Source of the DNA: Bacillota bacterium
Lineage (GTDB): Bacteria; Bacillota; Sulfobacillia; Sulfobacillales; Sulfobacillaceae
Direction of reading: 5' to 3'
NCBI GenBank assembly: GCA_021820675.1
Contig: JAKADI010000188.1
Span: forward strand, 1 to 5,153
Length of the DNA: 5,153 bases
Part shown: positions 1 to 5,143 of the stretch, piece by piece
Numbering within the stretch: the first letter of the stretch is position 1
How the letters are laid out: every line of letters starts with the position of its first letter
The notes under the pieces: model-generated
Databases searched by the model: none
The model's input: the letters and a program-made list of their open reading frames with translations, nothing else
Told to the model about the DNA's origin: nothing
Position numbers and translations under genes: made by a program

Positions 1-597
1 GCTATAATGAACAATTTCTTCGGGCATGACTAAGTCGCGACCGACTTTACGCATGATGCGGCGCACTTCTTCGCGCAAATCTTTGTGTTCGATTAATAGA
101 TTCCGCATCTCTTTGTAATTGCCAAAGGATGTACCGCAGTGAATCAGAGGAAAATAACCGGTTTCGTAGGCTCGATGCCAATTGCGCACCGCAACACTGG
201 CCAAGGCTACCAGATTTGACGTGCCGGATCCGTGATAATTCCAGGCTGTACAACTCGTCTGATGCGTTTCATCCAGATATTCCAGGCCGAGTTTATTCAT
301 GAACCACATAATACTGGTCGGATAACCGGGAATATTACCGCATTGGCCACATGATTTATGATGCCATAATTTCGTTGTGGGGATACGTTTGGTCCGACCT
401 AATAAGGTTTCTACTTCAATAGGGCGGTTTTCATCGGTGATGTGAATGACTTTGACTTCGCCTTGGTCTTCGAGTTCCGCCAATTCTTCGCGAGGATCAG
501 GGGGTGGGGATTGCAACAATGCCCGTTTATCAACGGTCTTGGTGATGAAATCCCAACCACTGGTTTGCGCTTTGTCACTGATGGGATGCGTTGCCAA
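1..597 (-). CDS. hdrB: HdrB-like subunit of the sHdr sulfur-oxidation complex (partial, C-terminus outside window)
   Basis: Only the first 199 codons are present; the gene runs off the left edge. HdrB-type subunits bind Fe-S clusters through CCG cysteine domains and work with HdrC and HdrA; in sulfur oxidisers the sHdr complex is thought to oxidise sulfane sulfur in the cytoplasm. The sequence has a polar N-terminal extension of about 75 residues, then a CCG-type region: CGQCGNIPGYPTS (C83, C86), QTSCTAWNYHG (C116) and HCGTSFG (C154). Compared with a full CCG motif, the CC pair reads SC and the CxxC reads CxxS in this half. The TTG start at 597-595 is supported by AGGAGGG 7 nt upstream and an in-frame TAG at 611-609; the next in-frame ATG is codon 97, inside the domain. 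It lies 117 bp downstream of hdrC. The family call is firm, but whether it is the B1 or B2 paralogue cannot be settled from this fragment. Confidence 0.88.
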   Translation of the reverse strand, partial: MATHPISDKAQTSGWDFITKTVDKRALLQSPPPDPREELAELEDQGEVKVIHITDENRPIEVETLLGRTKRIPTTKLWHHKSCGQCGNIPGYPTSIMWFMNKLGLEYLDETHQTSCTAWNYHGSGTSNLVALASVAVRNWHRAYETGYFPLIHCGTSFGNYKEMRNLLIEHKDLREEVRRIMRKVGRDLVMPEEIVHYS

Positions 598-604
598 TGA
601 GTTT

Positions 605-611
605 CCCTCCT
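605..611 (-). promoter_or_regulatory. Ribosome binding site that decides the TTG start of hdrB
   Basis: The minus strand reads AGGAGGG, 7 nt before the TTG codon at 597-595. With an in-frame stop just upstream and no nearby ATG, this site makes the TTG start the only reasonable choice. Confidence 0.75.
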
Positions 612-654
612 AACATGAAAATCACCTGGCTGAGATGTATCATTCGATCAACAC

Positions 655-669
655 GGGCCATATTGGCCC
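655..669. repeat. Inverted repeat GGGCCA-TAT-TGGCCC
   Basis: A perfect 6+6 bp inverted repeat with a 3-nt centre lies between hdrC and hdrB. It could form a short hairpin in the mRNA, acting on processing or stability, or be a protein site. The core GGGCCATAT recurs in the lbpA leader dyad at 2108-2116. Confidence 0.5.
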
Positions 670-692
670 AACACTATGGCTGCATGGCTCGT

Positions 693-720
693 GGATGTGT
701 TCCATGGGATGTGTTCAATG
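693..720. repeat. 14-bp tandem duplication across the hdrC stop codon
   Basis: Positions 693-706 (GGATGTGTTCCATG) and 707-720 (GGATGTGTTCAATG) are adjacent copies identical at 13 of 14 bases, followed by a partial third unit (GGATG, 721-725). The hdrC stop codon, on the minus strand at 717-715, sits inside the second copy. It looks like a recent slippage or duplication event at the gene end. Confidence 0.7.
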
Positions 721-1425
721 GGATGCTTCGACCATATCCCGCACATCATCTACCATGTCCGACACGACTTCGTAAAGATTGGGATCGATTTGCTCCACCA
801 GACGGAATACCCCGGTCTCTTCATAGATGGTATAAAGTTCGTACGAGGTTTCGGGAGAAACCCGCCAGGCGGAGCTGGTCACTTGCAATGTATAGACAGG
901 AATGGCTTTGCGTTTAATGGCGAGATCTGTCGAACTCCAGGGAATTTTCGGACCCCAATCCGGGAAGAAATCGGGCTGAATCATATCCGGGGTCAGTTGA
1001 TTTCCAATGGACAAGACTTTAAGGAGAACGCGGCCATACGGTTTGAGCAGGCGATGCACGGCTTCCATTCCCCGCCAAACGGCGACTTCGCGCATGATCA
1101 TAACCAAGCCGCCCGGGGAGTTGTGAAAGGGGCATCGCATGGCACAGGTGTAGCACTGTGCACACGCCCAAATGTATTCATCCATCATGTCTTTCACGGC
1201 TTGTGCATCCCCGGATAAGACGGTCTGGACCACTATGCGTGGTGAATAGTCGAAAAACCGGTGGGAAGGACAAGAACCGCTGCAAACACCACAATTCAGG
1301 CACCCGTGAACAACGTCATGGTAGCGTACGTCACTTTGAATGGCCTGCAGCAAGCTTTCAGCGTCTTGTTCGCTAGCCTCTTCCGCATCGAGTCGTAAAT
1401 GCGTCGTAGTCGATTCATTACTCAT
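715..1425 (-). CDS. hdrC: HdrC-like iron-sulfur subunit of the sHdr complex
   Basis: A 236-residue cytoplasmic ferredoxin-type protein that would carry electrons between the HdrA-like flavoprotein and the HdrB-like subunit. Two complete CxxCxxCxxxCP motifs are visible: C42, C45, C48, C52 (in GCLNCGVCSGSCP) and C88, C91, C94, C98 (in ACAQCYTCAMRCP), each able to hold one [4Fe-4S] cluster. The C-terminal half (about 105-236) has the long extension typical of sHdrC proteins, including the stretch DMIQPDFFPDWGP. The frame stays open upstream to 1611, but the ATG at 1425-1423 is preferred because AGGAGGT lies 8 nt upstream and the extension would overlap dsrE. It is 59 bp downstream of dsrE and 117 bp upstream of hdrB on the same strand. 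Which HdrC paralogue (C1 or C2) it is remains open. Confidence 0.93.
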   Translation of the reverse strand: MSNESTTTHLRLDAEEASEQDAESLLQAIQSDVRYHDVVHGCLNCGVCSGSCPSHRFFDYSPRIVVQTVLSGDAQAVKDMMDEYIWACAQCYTCAMRCPFHNSPGGLVMIMREVAVWRGMEAVHRLLKPYGRVLLKVLSIGNQLTPDMIQPDFFPDWGPKIPWSSTDLAIKRKAIPVYTLQVTSSAWRVSPETSYELYTIYEETGVFRLVEQIDPNLYEVVSDMVDDVRDMVEASH

Positions 1426-1484
1426 GAGGGACGACCTCCTGATTTTGTACGAGTTCAAGCACGTGAACCGAAAGCTATAAGACT

Positions 1485-1853
1485 TTAGGATAAATAAACT
1501 GTACGATCGGCCTCCAACAAGAGCGAATGAAAATCGGCAGCCCCAATCCAAGTGAGAGGCCAGGATATATCGGATGGATCGATTTTGACCAAGGGTAAAC
1601 TGAGACGGCACCCATAAAAGATAACCCCCTGGTCGTATGCGTTGCGAATGAAGTCCGCCAGCGTTTTTCCGCTGTCATCTAAGGCCCGCTGTGTCTGGGC
1701 GAACCCCGGCGAAAATATGGAGAGGCCGGTTTGCGTAAATATGATAGCAGCATCGTCATCCAGTGCTCTGGCCACAGTGGCCATAAAGAACACGGTAAAA
1801 CACCGTTCCGGGGCTTCGCGTCCGCGGGTTTGCACATAGACAAATTGTGCCAT
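1485..1853 (-). CDS. dsrE: DsrE-family sulfurtransferase, first copy (hdr side)
   Basis: A 122-residue small cytoplasmic protein with the DsrE/F fold pattern: an opening beta strand (FVYVQTRG), a helix with FFMATVARAL, a second strand (AAIIFTQTG), and GVIFYGCRLSL, where C82 occupies the usual persulfide-carrying position. C18 is an extra cysteine absent from the second copy. DsrE3-type proteins pass sulfane sulfur to or from TusA in sulfur-oxidising bacteria. The ATG at 1853-1851 has AGGAGG 6 nt upstream. It is the first gene of the minus operon, ahead of hdrC and hdrB, and faces the control region 1854-2237. Its relative at 2958-3323 shares YVQT, PER, FF.AT, FT, the G.TL..FI segment and the active-site block, but overall identity is modest, about 30% by eye. 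The exact DsrE3 subtype is not assigned. Confidence 0.88.
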   Translation of the reverse strand: MAQFVYVQTRGREAPERCFTVFFMATVARALDDDAAIIFTQTGLSIFSPGFAQTQRALDDSGKTLADFIRNAYDQGVIFYGCRLSLPLVKIDPSDISWPLTWIGAADFHSLLLEADRTVYLS

Positions 1854-1928
1854 GGCGCTCCTCCTTTCTCTGGGATTCCCAGTTGCTCAAGTGGAATGGT
1901 TCTTTCGAACCAAAATCCGATCGTGCCC

Positions 1929-1956
1929 ATCGTAGCACGTGATTTAACTGAGTTAA
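1929..1956 (-). promoter_or_regulatory. Candidate promoter for dsrE-hdrC-hdrB
   Basis: The minus strand has TTAACT (1956-1951) as a -35 box and TACGAT (1934-1929) as a -10 box, 16 nt apart, each matching the sigma-A consensus at 4 of 6 bases. The -35 lies inside the palindrome 1942-1958, so a bound protein could block or guide polymerase. The leader to the ATG would be about 70 nt. This is a prediction by eye. Confidence 0.4.
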
Positions 1957-1958
1957 AT
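1942..1958. promoter_or_regulatory. Perfect 17-bp palindrome, candidate shared operator
   Basis: ATTTAACT-G-AGTTAAAT has two perfect 8-bp arms around a single centre base. It overlaps the predicted -35 of the minus operon and touches the predicted -35 of the plus operon, the classic place for a site controlling both directions. The SufR-like regulator encoded at 4496-5143 is the obvious candidate ligand, but that link is inference. I do not recognise the word as a known operator. Confidence 0.6.
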
Positions 1959-1986
1959 GACTATTGCGAACGAATTAAATTGTAAT
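1957..1986 (+). promoter_or_regulatory. Candidate promoter for the lbpA operon
   Basis: ATGACT (1957-1962, 4 of 6 to consensus) and TGTAAT (1981-1986, 5 of 6) are 18 nt apart in an AT-rich stretch. The start of transcription would be near 1993, leaving a leader of about 245 nt before lbpA. No better promoter is visible nearer the gene. Confidence 0.4.
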
Positions 1987-2049
1987 AAACTTAATTAAGA
2001 ATGGATGCAAAAAGACAATACGTCATACGTGACCATTGAAAAATCAGGG

Positions 2050-2072
2050 AAAACGCCAGGTCCAGGCGGTTT
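2050..2072. repeat. Imperfect 23-bp dyad in the lbpA leader
   Basis: The dyad is centred on T2061; 9 of 11 opposing positions pair (AAA, CGCC and GG on the left with CC, GGCG and TTT on the right, A:A and A:G mismatched). It could be a protein site or a leader hairpin. No long U-tract follows, so a simple terminator is unlikely. Confidence 0.45.
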
Positions 2073-2105
2073 AAATTGGTGAGAGAGTTCACAAAACGTC
2101 ATAGT

Positions 2106-2124
2106 CAGGGCCATATGGTCCCTG
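2106..2124. repeat. 19-nt dyad with CCATATGG core in the lbpA leader
   Basis: CAGGG (2106-2110) and CCCTG (2120-2124) flank the 8-bp palindrome CCATATGG (2111-2118), with T2119 as a single extra base. It shares GGGCCATAT with the dyad in the hdrC-hdrB gap. Confidence 0.5.
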
Positions 2125-2237
2125 GGTCGGGGTGCTTTCGGACCTATTTAAGTGTTTCGTACATGGAAAAGAATGACCTTAACCCACTTCATGTGAGGGG
2201 AGCTTTACCCATCATACTATTGCGTTGGGGGGAGAAC

Positions 2238-2678
2238 ATGGCTACTGTATCTGAATGCGATATTCCCGAGGATCGTTACTATTGGGTTGACAAACATGTA
2301 TGGGCGCGTCAGCTTGCCAGTGGGGAAGTTGAAGTCGGTATAACCGACCCTGCCCAAGCCCTGGCCGGCAAGATGCTGGTGTGCCGGATAAAACGCGTGG
2401 GTCGGGAATTAAAACGGGGAGCGAGCGCTGCGACTTTGGAGAGTGGCAAGTGGGTTGGCGGCGTCCCAACGCCCGTTGCGGGAACCCTATCGGCGATTAA
2501 TACTGATGCCGAACAGGATCCGGAACGTCTGAACCGGGACCCTTATGGGACCTGGCTCTTTAAAATCCAGTCGTCAAATGTGCAAGATGACCTTAATTTG
2601 TTGTCCTTGGGATCTCAAGCGGTGGCACTGTATCAGCAAAAGCTGTTGGCAGAGGGAATTCAGTGTCATCACAGTTAA
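2238..2678 (+). CDS. lbpA: Lipoate-binding protein of the sHdr system (GcvH-like)
   Basis: A 146-residue protein related to the glycine-cleavage H protein. In sHdr-containing sulfur oxidisers such LbpA proteins carry a lipoyl group as the dithiol/disulfide partner of the Hdr-like complex rather than serving glycine cleavage. The N-terminal part reads YYWVDKHVWAR then VEVGITDPAQALAGK, followed by the lipoyl hairpin ATLESGKWVGGVPTPVAG, in which K71 is the predicted lipoylated lysine. The ESGKWVG form is the one I associate with LbpA. DPYGTWLFKI (about 101-110) ends the conserved domain, and a tail of about 35 residues follows. The ATG at 2238 is chosen because a G-rich site (2227-2234) precedes it and the family domain begins about 12 residues in. 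It heads the plus operon, 31 bp before tusA; the ligase that would modify it is three genes down. No glycine-cleavage genes are in view. Confidence 0.92.
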   Translation: MATVSECDIPEDRYYWVDKHVWARQLASGEVEVGITDPAQALAGKMLVCRIKRVGRELKRGASAATLESGKWVGGVPTPVAGTLSAINTDAEQDPERLNRDPYGTWLFKIQSSNVQDDLNLLSLGSQAVALYQQKLLAEGIQCHHS

Positions 2679-2709
2679 AAAGAGAACAGGAGCAGAAAGG
2701 GCGATAACC

Positions 2710-2955
2710 ATGCCGGAACAGGTGTTGGATGTGCGGGGATTGTTGTGTCCGATGCCCATCGTGAAGACCAAAAAGGCCATCGATCAATTAGACGCTGGCC
2801 AGACATTACGGATCTTGGCGACCGATCCTGGTGCCGTGGCGGACTTCCATGCCTGGACCAGACGCACCGGGCACAAATTGTTGGAATCGGAACAGGTGGG
2901 GAAAGAATTTCATTTTCTCGTTGAAAAGGTTGTATCAACGGCTAAGGAGGGATAA
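2710..2955 (+). CDS. tusA: TusA-family sulfur carrier protein
   Basis: An 81-residue cytoplasmic protein of normal TusA length. It begins with the family signature LDVRGLLCPMPIVKTKKAI; C13 in the CPxP motif carries the persulfide sulfur. In sulfur oxidisers TusA receives sulfur from rhodanese or DsrE proteins and hands it to the Hdr-like or Dsr oxidation machinery, rather than only serving tRNA thiolation. The ATG at 2710 is preferred over upstream in-frame codons because AAAGGG (2696-2701) sits 8 nt before it and the signature starts directly after it. The stop is 2 bp before the second dsrE, whose ribosome binding site lies inside the last tusA codons, so the two are probably translationally coupled. 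Confidence 0.95.
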   Translation: MPEQVLDVRGLLCPMPIVKTKKAIDQLDAGQTLRILATDPGAVADFHAWTRRTGHKLLESEQVGKEFHFLVEKVVSTAKEG

Positions 2956-2957
2956 GC

Positions 2958-3323
2958 GTGGGTAAAATTTTGTATGTGCAGACCTCAGGACCCGATACTC
3001 CTGAACGGACCGCCTCACCGTTTTTCTTAGCGACAGCCGCGGGATTATTAGAACATGAGGTCACCATGCTCTTCACCATGCGGGGTACACAATTAATGAA
3101 AAAAGGAGTAGCCGACCACCTCTACGTTAAAGAGGGAGGCGAAACCTTACAGTATTTTATTGAGCAGGCATTAGACGCCGGAGTGAAATTTTTGGTGTGT
3201 ACGCCTTCATTGGATTTAAATGACATGACCAAGGAGGATCTCATTGCGAGCGTTACCGGCATAGTTGGTGGGACTTTTGTTAATGAAGAAGCCTTGGCGT
3301 CGGATCTGGTCTTGTCCTTTTAA
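2958..3323 (+). CDS. dsrE: DsrE-family sulfurtransferase, second copy (tusA side)
   Basis: A 121-residue DsrE/F-fold protein that would exchange sulfane sulfur with TusA. The sequence shows the first strand (ILYVQTSG), a helix with PFFLATAAGLL, the second strand (VTMLFTMRG), GGETLQYFIEQALDAGVKF, and VCTPSLDL with C81 as the only cysteine and likely persulfide site. The GTG start at 2958 is supported by AAGGAGG (2944-2950) 7 nt upstream, within the end of tusA. Its single cysteine and MTKEDL segment look closer to ordinary DsrE proteins than the minus-strand copy, which has an extra cysteine and a more divergent C-terminus. A 77-bp gap follows before the ligase; I see no promoter or terminator in it, so the operon probably continues. 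Confidence 0.9.
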   Translation: MGKILYVQTSGPDTPERTASPFFLATAAGLLEHEVTMLFTMRGTQLMKKGVADHLYVKEGGETLQYFIEQALDAGVKFLVCTPSLDLNDMTKEDLIASVTGIVGGTFVNEEALASDLVLSF

Positions 3324-3400
3324 CAAAGAACGAGAAGGCGGGCGGTTTGGAATGCGATCCAGTATGGGTATGCCTACGGATGAAAAGGAGGGACAGATCG

Positions 3401-4480
3401 ATGCGCGTCATTCATTTAGGTTCTGTCGCCATACCCCGGTCATTGTCGGTTTTTCATGCTGTAGCCCAACTGGCACAGCCCACTGACGAGATGGTTCTCA
3501 TATCATCGGTACCCCAGGGACCTTTCGTGTCGGTAGGCTACCATCAGTGGGCCGACCGGGAACTTAATGTGCCGTATTGCCTAGAGCATCACATTCCGAT
3601 TGCCAGGCGGTTAGTGGGTGGAGGGGCTGTTCTACTCGATTCCCATCAAACTTTTTGGCACCTCATCATGCCGGGAGCACACGCAGCCATTAGAGATTTA
3701 TATACGGCTTTGCTGCCTGCGCCCGTAGCCGCATACCGACGATTTGGCATCCATGCTGAAGCCAGACCTCTCAACGACATTGTGATAGGCAATAAAAAGA
3801 TTGGTGGGACCGGTGCAGCGACTATTGGCCAGAGTATGGTTTTTGTGGGAAGCTGGATGTTTGATTTCGACCGGCAGTTGATGGCTCGCGTCCTAAATGT
3901 TCCATCCGAAAAGTTCCGCGACAAGACGATTCAGTCACTACGGGATTATATGACGACCATGGCCGACCAGATAGGTTCGGATGTCCCAACGTCCGAAGAA
4001 GCGATGGCGGTGCTCGCAGAAGAATTTGACCGGTTATTAGAAAGTCCGGCACATCAGGATGTTTTGACCCAAGAAGAAGAAGAGGCATCGGATCGCTTCG
4101 CGCGTCAGCTCTTTGATCCCCAGTTTGTCTTCCAAAATCAGGGGTGGACGACGCCTGGACAAAAAATCCGCGACGGCGTTTATCTTTACGAAGGTCTCTA
4201 CAAAACGGATACCGGATTGATTCGCATGATCTGGCTGGAGGCGGACGGGATTGTCGAAAATATTTGGTTAGGGGGGGACCTATTGGTCGACCCGCCAGAT
4301 GGGTTAGAACGCCTGGCCCAGGAACTCAATCGCGAGCCCTTCCCGGTTACCGAATGGCCGCAGCATCTGGCAGCCGGTTTCTCTCGGTGCCCCGTGGATG
4401 GCATGCTCCCGGAGTCTTTGTTGCAGGCCTATCATCATAAAGTCTCACTAATAAAGAGTGTGTCCGGGTCTTTAAAATAA
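3401..4480 (+). CDS. slpl(AB): Lipoate-protein ligase, sLpl(AB)-type, probably dedicated to LbpA
   Basis: A 359-residue enzyme of the LplA/biotin-ligase fold that activates lipoate or octanoate with ATP and attaches it to a lysine. Visible family motifs are RRLVGGGAVLLD (69-80, the RRxxGGGAVxxD signature), NDIVIGNKKIGG (125-136) with K133 as the expected catalytic lysine, and FVGSWMFDFD (148-157). From about residue 240 an accessory domain follows (GQKIRDGVYLYEGLYKTDTG, then IVENIWLGGDLL), like the LplB or C-terminal domain of bacterial ligases. The usual GN after VxxD reads HQ (82-83), a change near the adenylate site. The ATG at 3401 has AAGGAGGG (3385-3392) 8 nt upstream; an in-frame TTG at 3347 lacks this. 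Placement in the lbpA operon supports LbpA as substrate, as known for sLpl(AB) enzymes. It is 15 bp before the regulator. Confidence 0.88.
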   Translation: MRVIHLGSVAIPRSLSVFHAVAQLAQPTDEMVLISSVPQGPFVSVGYHQWADRELNVPYCLEHHIPIARRLVGGGAVLLDSHQTFWHLIMPGAHAAIRDLYTALLPAPVAAYRRFGIHAEARPLNDIVIGNKKIGGTGAATIGQSMVFVGSWMFDFDRQLMARVLNVPSEKFRDKTIQSLRDYMTTMADQIGSDVPTSEEAMAVLAEEFDRLLESPAHQDVLTQEEEEASDRFARQLFDPQFVFQNQGWTTPGQKIRDGVYLYEGLYKTDTGLIRMIWLEADGIVENIWLGGDLLVDPPDGLERLAQELNREPFPVTEWPQHLAAGFSRCPVDGMLPESLLQAYHHKVSLIKSVSGSLK

Positions 4481-4495
4481 ATGGAGGGACACTCA

Positions 4496-5143
4496 ATGGC
4501 GCCATCCCTTCGCGAGCGATTGCTCGAATATTTGGACCAACACAAAGAAGTGACCACCGAGCAATTGCAAAGTTTTCTCGGCGTGTCACGCCGTCACATT
4601 CAACGCCATCTTCACCAGCTTATCGAAGAAAACCGGGTATCTGTGCGCCTGCTCCCGGGATCGCATCACACCGGGGTTTATCGCAGTATTCTACCTGGAA
4701 ATGGGGAGTTTCAGGCTATGCCCCAGCTCCTTTGTGCGATCGAAAAAGTGGGGGGAACGGATTTTTTAGGTCGCGTTTTGGAGCAGTTTATGGAACAGTA
4801 TTATGGAGCTGCCATCGACAAATCTCCAGACGTTCTCATTGAAGAAGGGTCAGCTTTTATGGACTGGAAACAGAGCCCGAACGGGTGGTGGATTACGATG
4901 CGGCAGTGCCCCTTGCCTCGTATCACGGATGTTCGGGTGCTTTGCGAAGCGGAGGCGCGGACATTTTCCAAACATTTTCATGCCCCCGCTATTCATTTTA
5001 GCCGTGATGATACCGGTGTCTGTCAATTCTTCATTCCCCATAAAACAACGGGAGGAAGCTCTGAGCATAGTCTTGATGCGGCCGGATTACCGTTGGATTC
5101 CTCCGCCAAACCGCAAAACACCACAGGAGGTGACGGAATTTGA
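4496..5143 (+). CDS. Winged-helix transcriptional regulator with a SufR-like cysteine domain
   Basis: A 215-residue predicted DNA-binding regulator. Residues about 4-63 form a winged helix-turn-helix: LLEYLDQHKEVTTEQLQSFL, then GVSRRHIQRHLHQLIEENRV as turn and recognition helix, then the wing. Residues 75-105 are helical. Residues 130-180 resemble the Fe-S sensing part of SufR-type repressors: C138 (in RQCPLPRI), C150 (in VLCEAEA) and C176 (in GVCQFFI), with 11 and 25 residues between them, close to the family's spacing. A [4Fe-4S] cluster is a reasonable guess. The last 30 or so residues are Ser/Thr/Gly-rich and probably disordered. The ATG at 4496 is chosen over 4481 because GGAGGG (4483-4488) lies 7 nt before it. 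It may act on the palindrome at 1942-1958. Other DeoR- or ArsR-like wHTH families are possible for the N-terminus. Confidence 0.82.
   Translation: MAPSLRERLLEYLDQHKEVTTEQLQSFLGVSRRHIQRHLHQLIEENRVSVRLLPGSHHTGVYRSILPGNGEFQAMPQLLCAIEKVGGTDFLGRVLEQFMEQYYGAAIDKSPDVLIEEGSAFMDWKQSPNGWWITMRQCPLPRITDVRVLCEAEARTFSKHFHAPAIHFSRDDTGVCQFFIPHKTTGGSSEHSLDAAGLPLDSSAKPQNTTGGDGI
5125..5130 (+). promoter_or_regulatory. Ribosome binding site for the gene leaving the right edge
   Basis: AGGAGG lies inside the end of the regulator gene, 9 nt before a TTG (5140) and 12 nt before an in-frame ATG (5143), pointing to a new gene coupled to the regulator. Confidence 0.65.

Larger units (their letters stand above)
598..714 (-). 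other. hdrC-hdrB intergenic spacer with a tandem repeat edge and a dyad
   Basis: This 117 bp gap separates hdrC and hdrB. It holds the hdrB ribosome binding site, a 15-nt dyad (655-669) and most of a 14-bp tandem duplication that runs into the hdrC stop. I see no U-tract behind the dyad, so it is not a typical terminator, and no convincing promoter. Co-transcription of hdrC and hdrB is likely. Confidence 0.6.
1854..2237. other. Divergent intergenic control region
   Basis: This 384 bp non-coding stretch separates the two operons. Its AT-rich middle (about 1940-2000) carries a perfect palindrome and two outward promoter candidates. The side toward lbpA (about 1993-2237) would be a long 5' leader with two dyads and a repeated ACGTCATA word (2020-2027 and 2096-2103). 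The lbpA frame stays open back to 2076, but nothing in that extension looks like protein. Confidence 0.7.

Noticed and set aside
639..704. A 21-codon minus-strand frame between hdrC and hdrB beginning MEHIHEP
   Set aside because: No ribosome binding site, within repeat sequence, and too short to support.
676..1218. Open frame of 180 codons on the plus strand opposite hdrC
   Set aside because: It lies fully antisense to a clear HdrC gene with two intact Fe-S motifs, has no ribosome binding site, and its protein has no recognisable features.
1426..1611. N-terminal extension of hdrC up to 1611
   Set aside because: It would overlap dsrE by over 120 bp, lacks homology-like sequence, and a strong AGGAGGT precedes the ATG at 1425.
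1871..1881. TGGGATTCCCA dyad upstream of the minus-strand dsrE
   Set aside because: Arms are only 5 bp with almost no loop, close to the ribosome binding site, and easily explained by chance.
1991..1998. TTAATTAA palindrome and nearby AATTAA words
   Set aside because: Low-complexity AT-rich sequence typical of promoter regions; not distinctive enough to call a site.
2076..2237. N-terminal extension of lbpA back to 2076
   Set aside because: GcvH-like proteins start near the DRYYW block; the extension does not resemble a protein domain or targeting signal and overlaps the dyad region.
4481..4495. Alternative ATG start for the regulator at 4481
   Set aside because: The ribosome binding site GGAGGG (4483-4488) would lie inside the gene; it fits the ATG at 4496.
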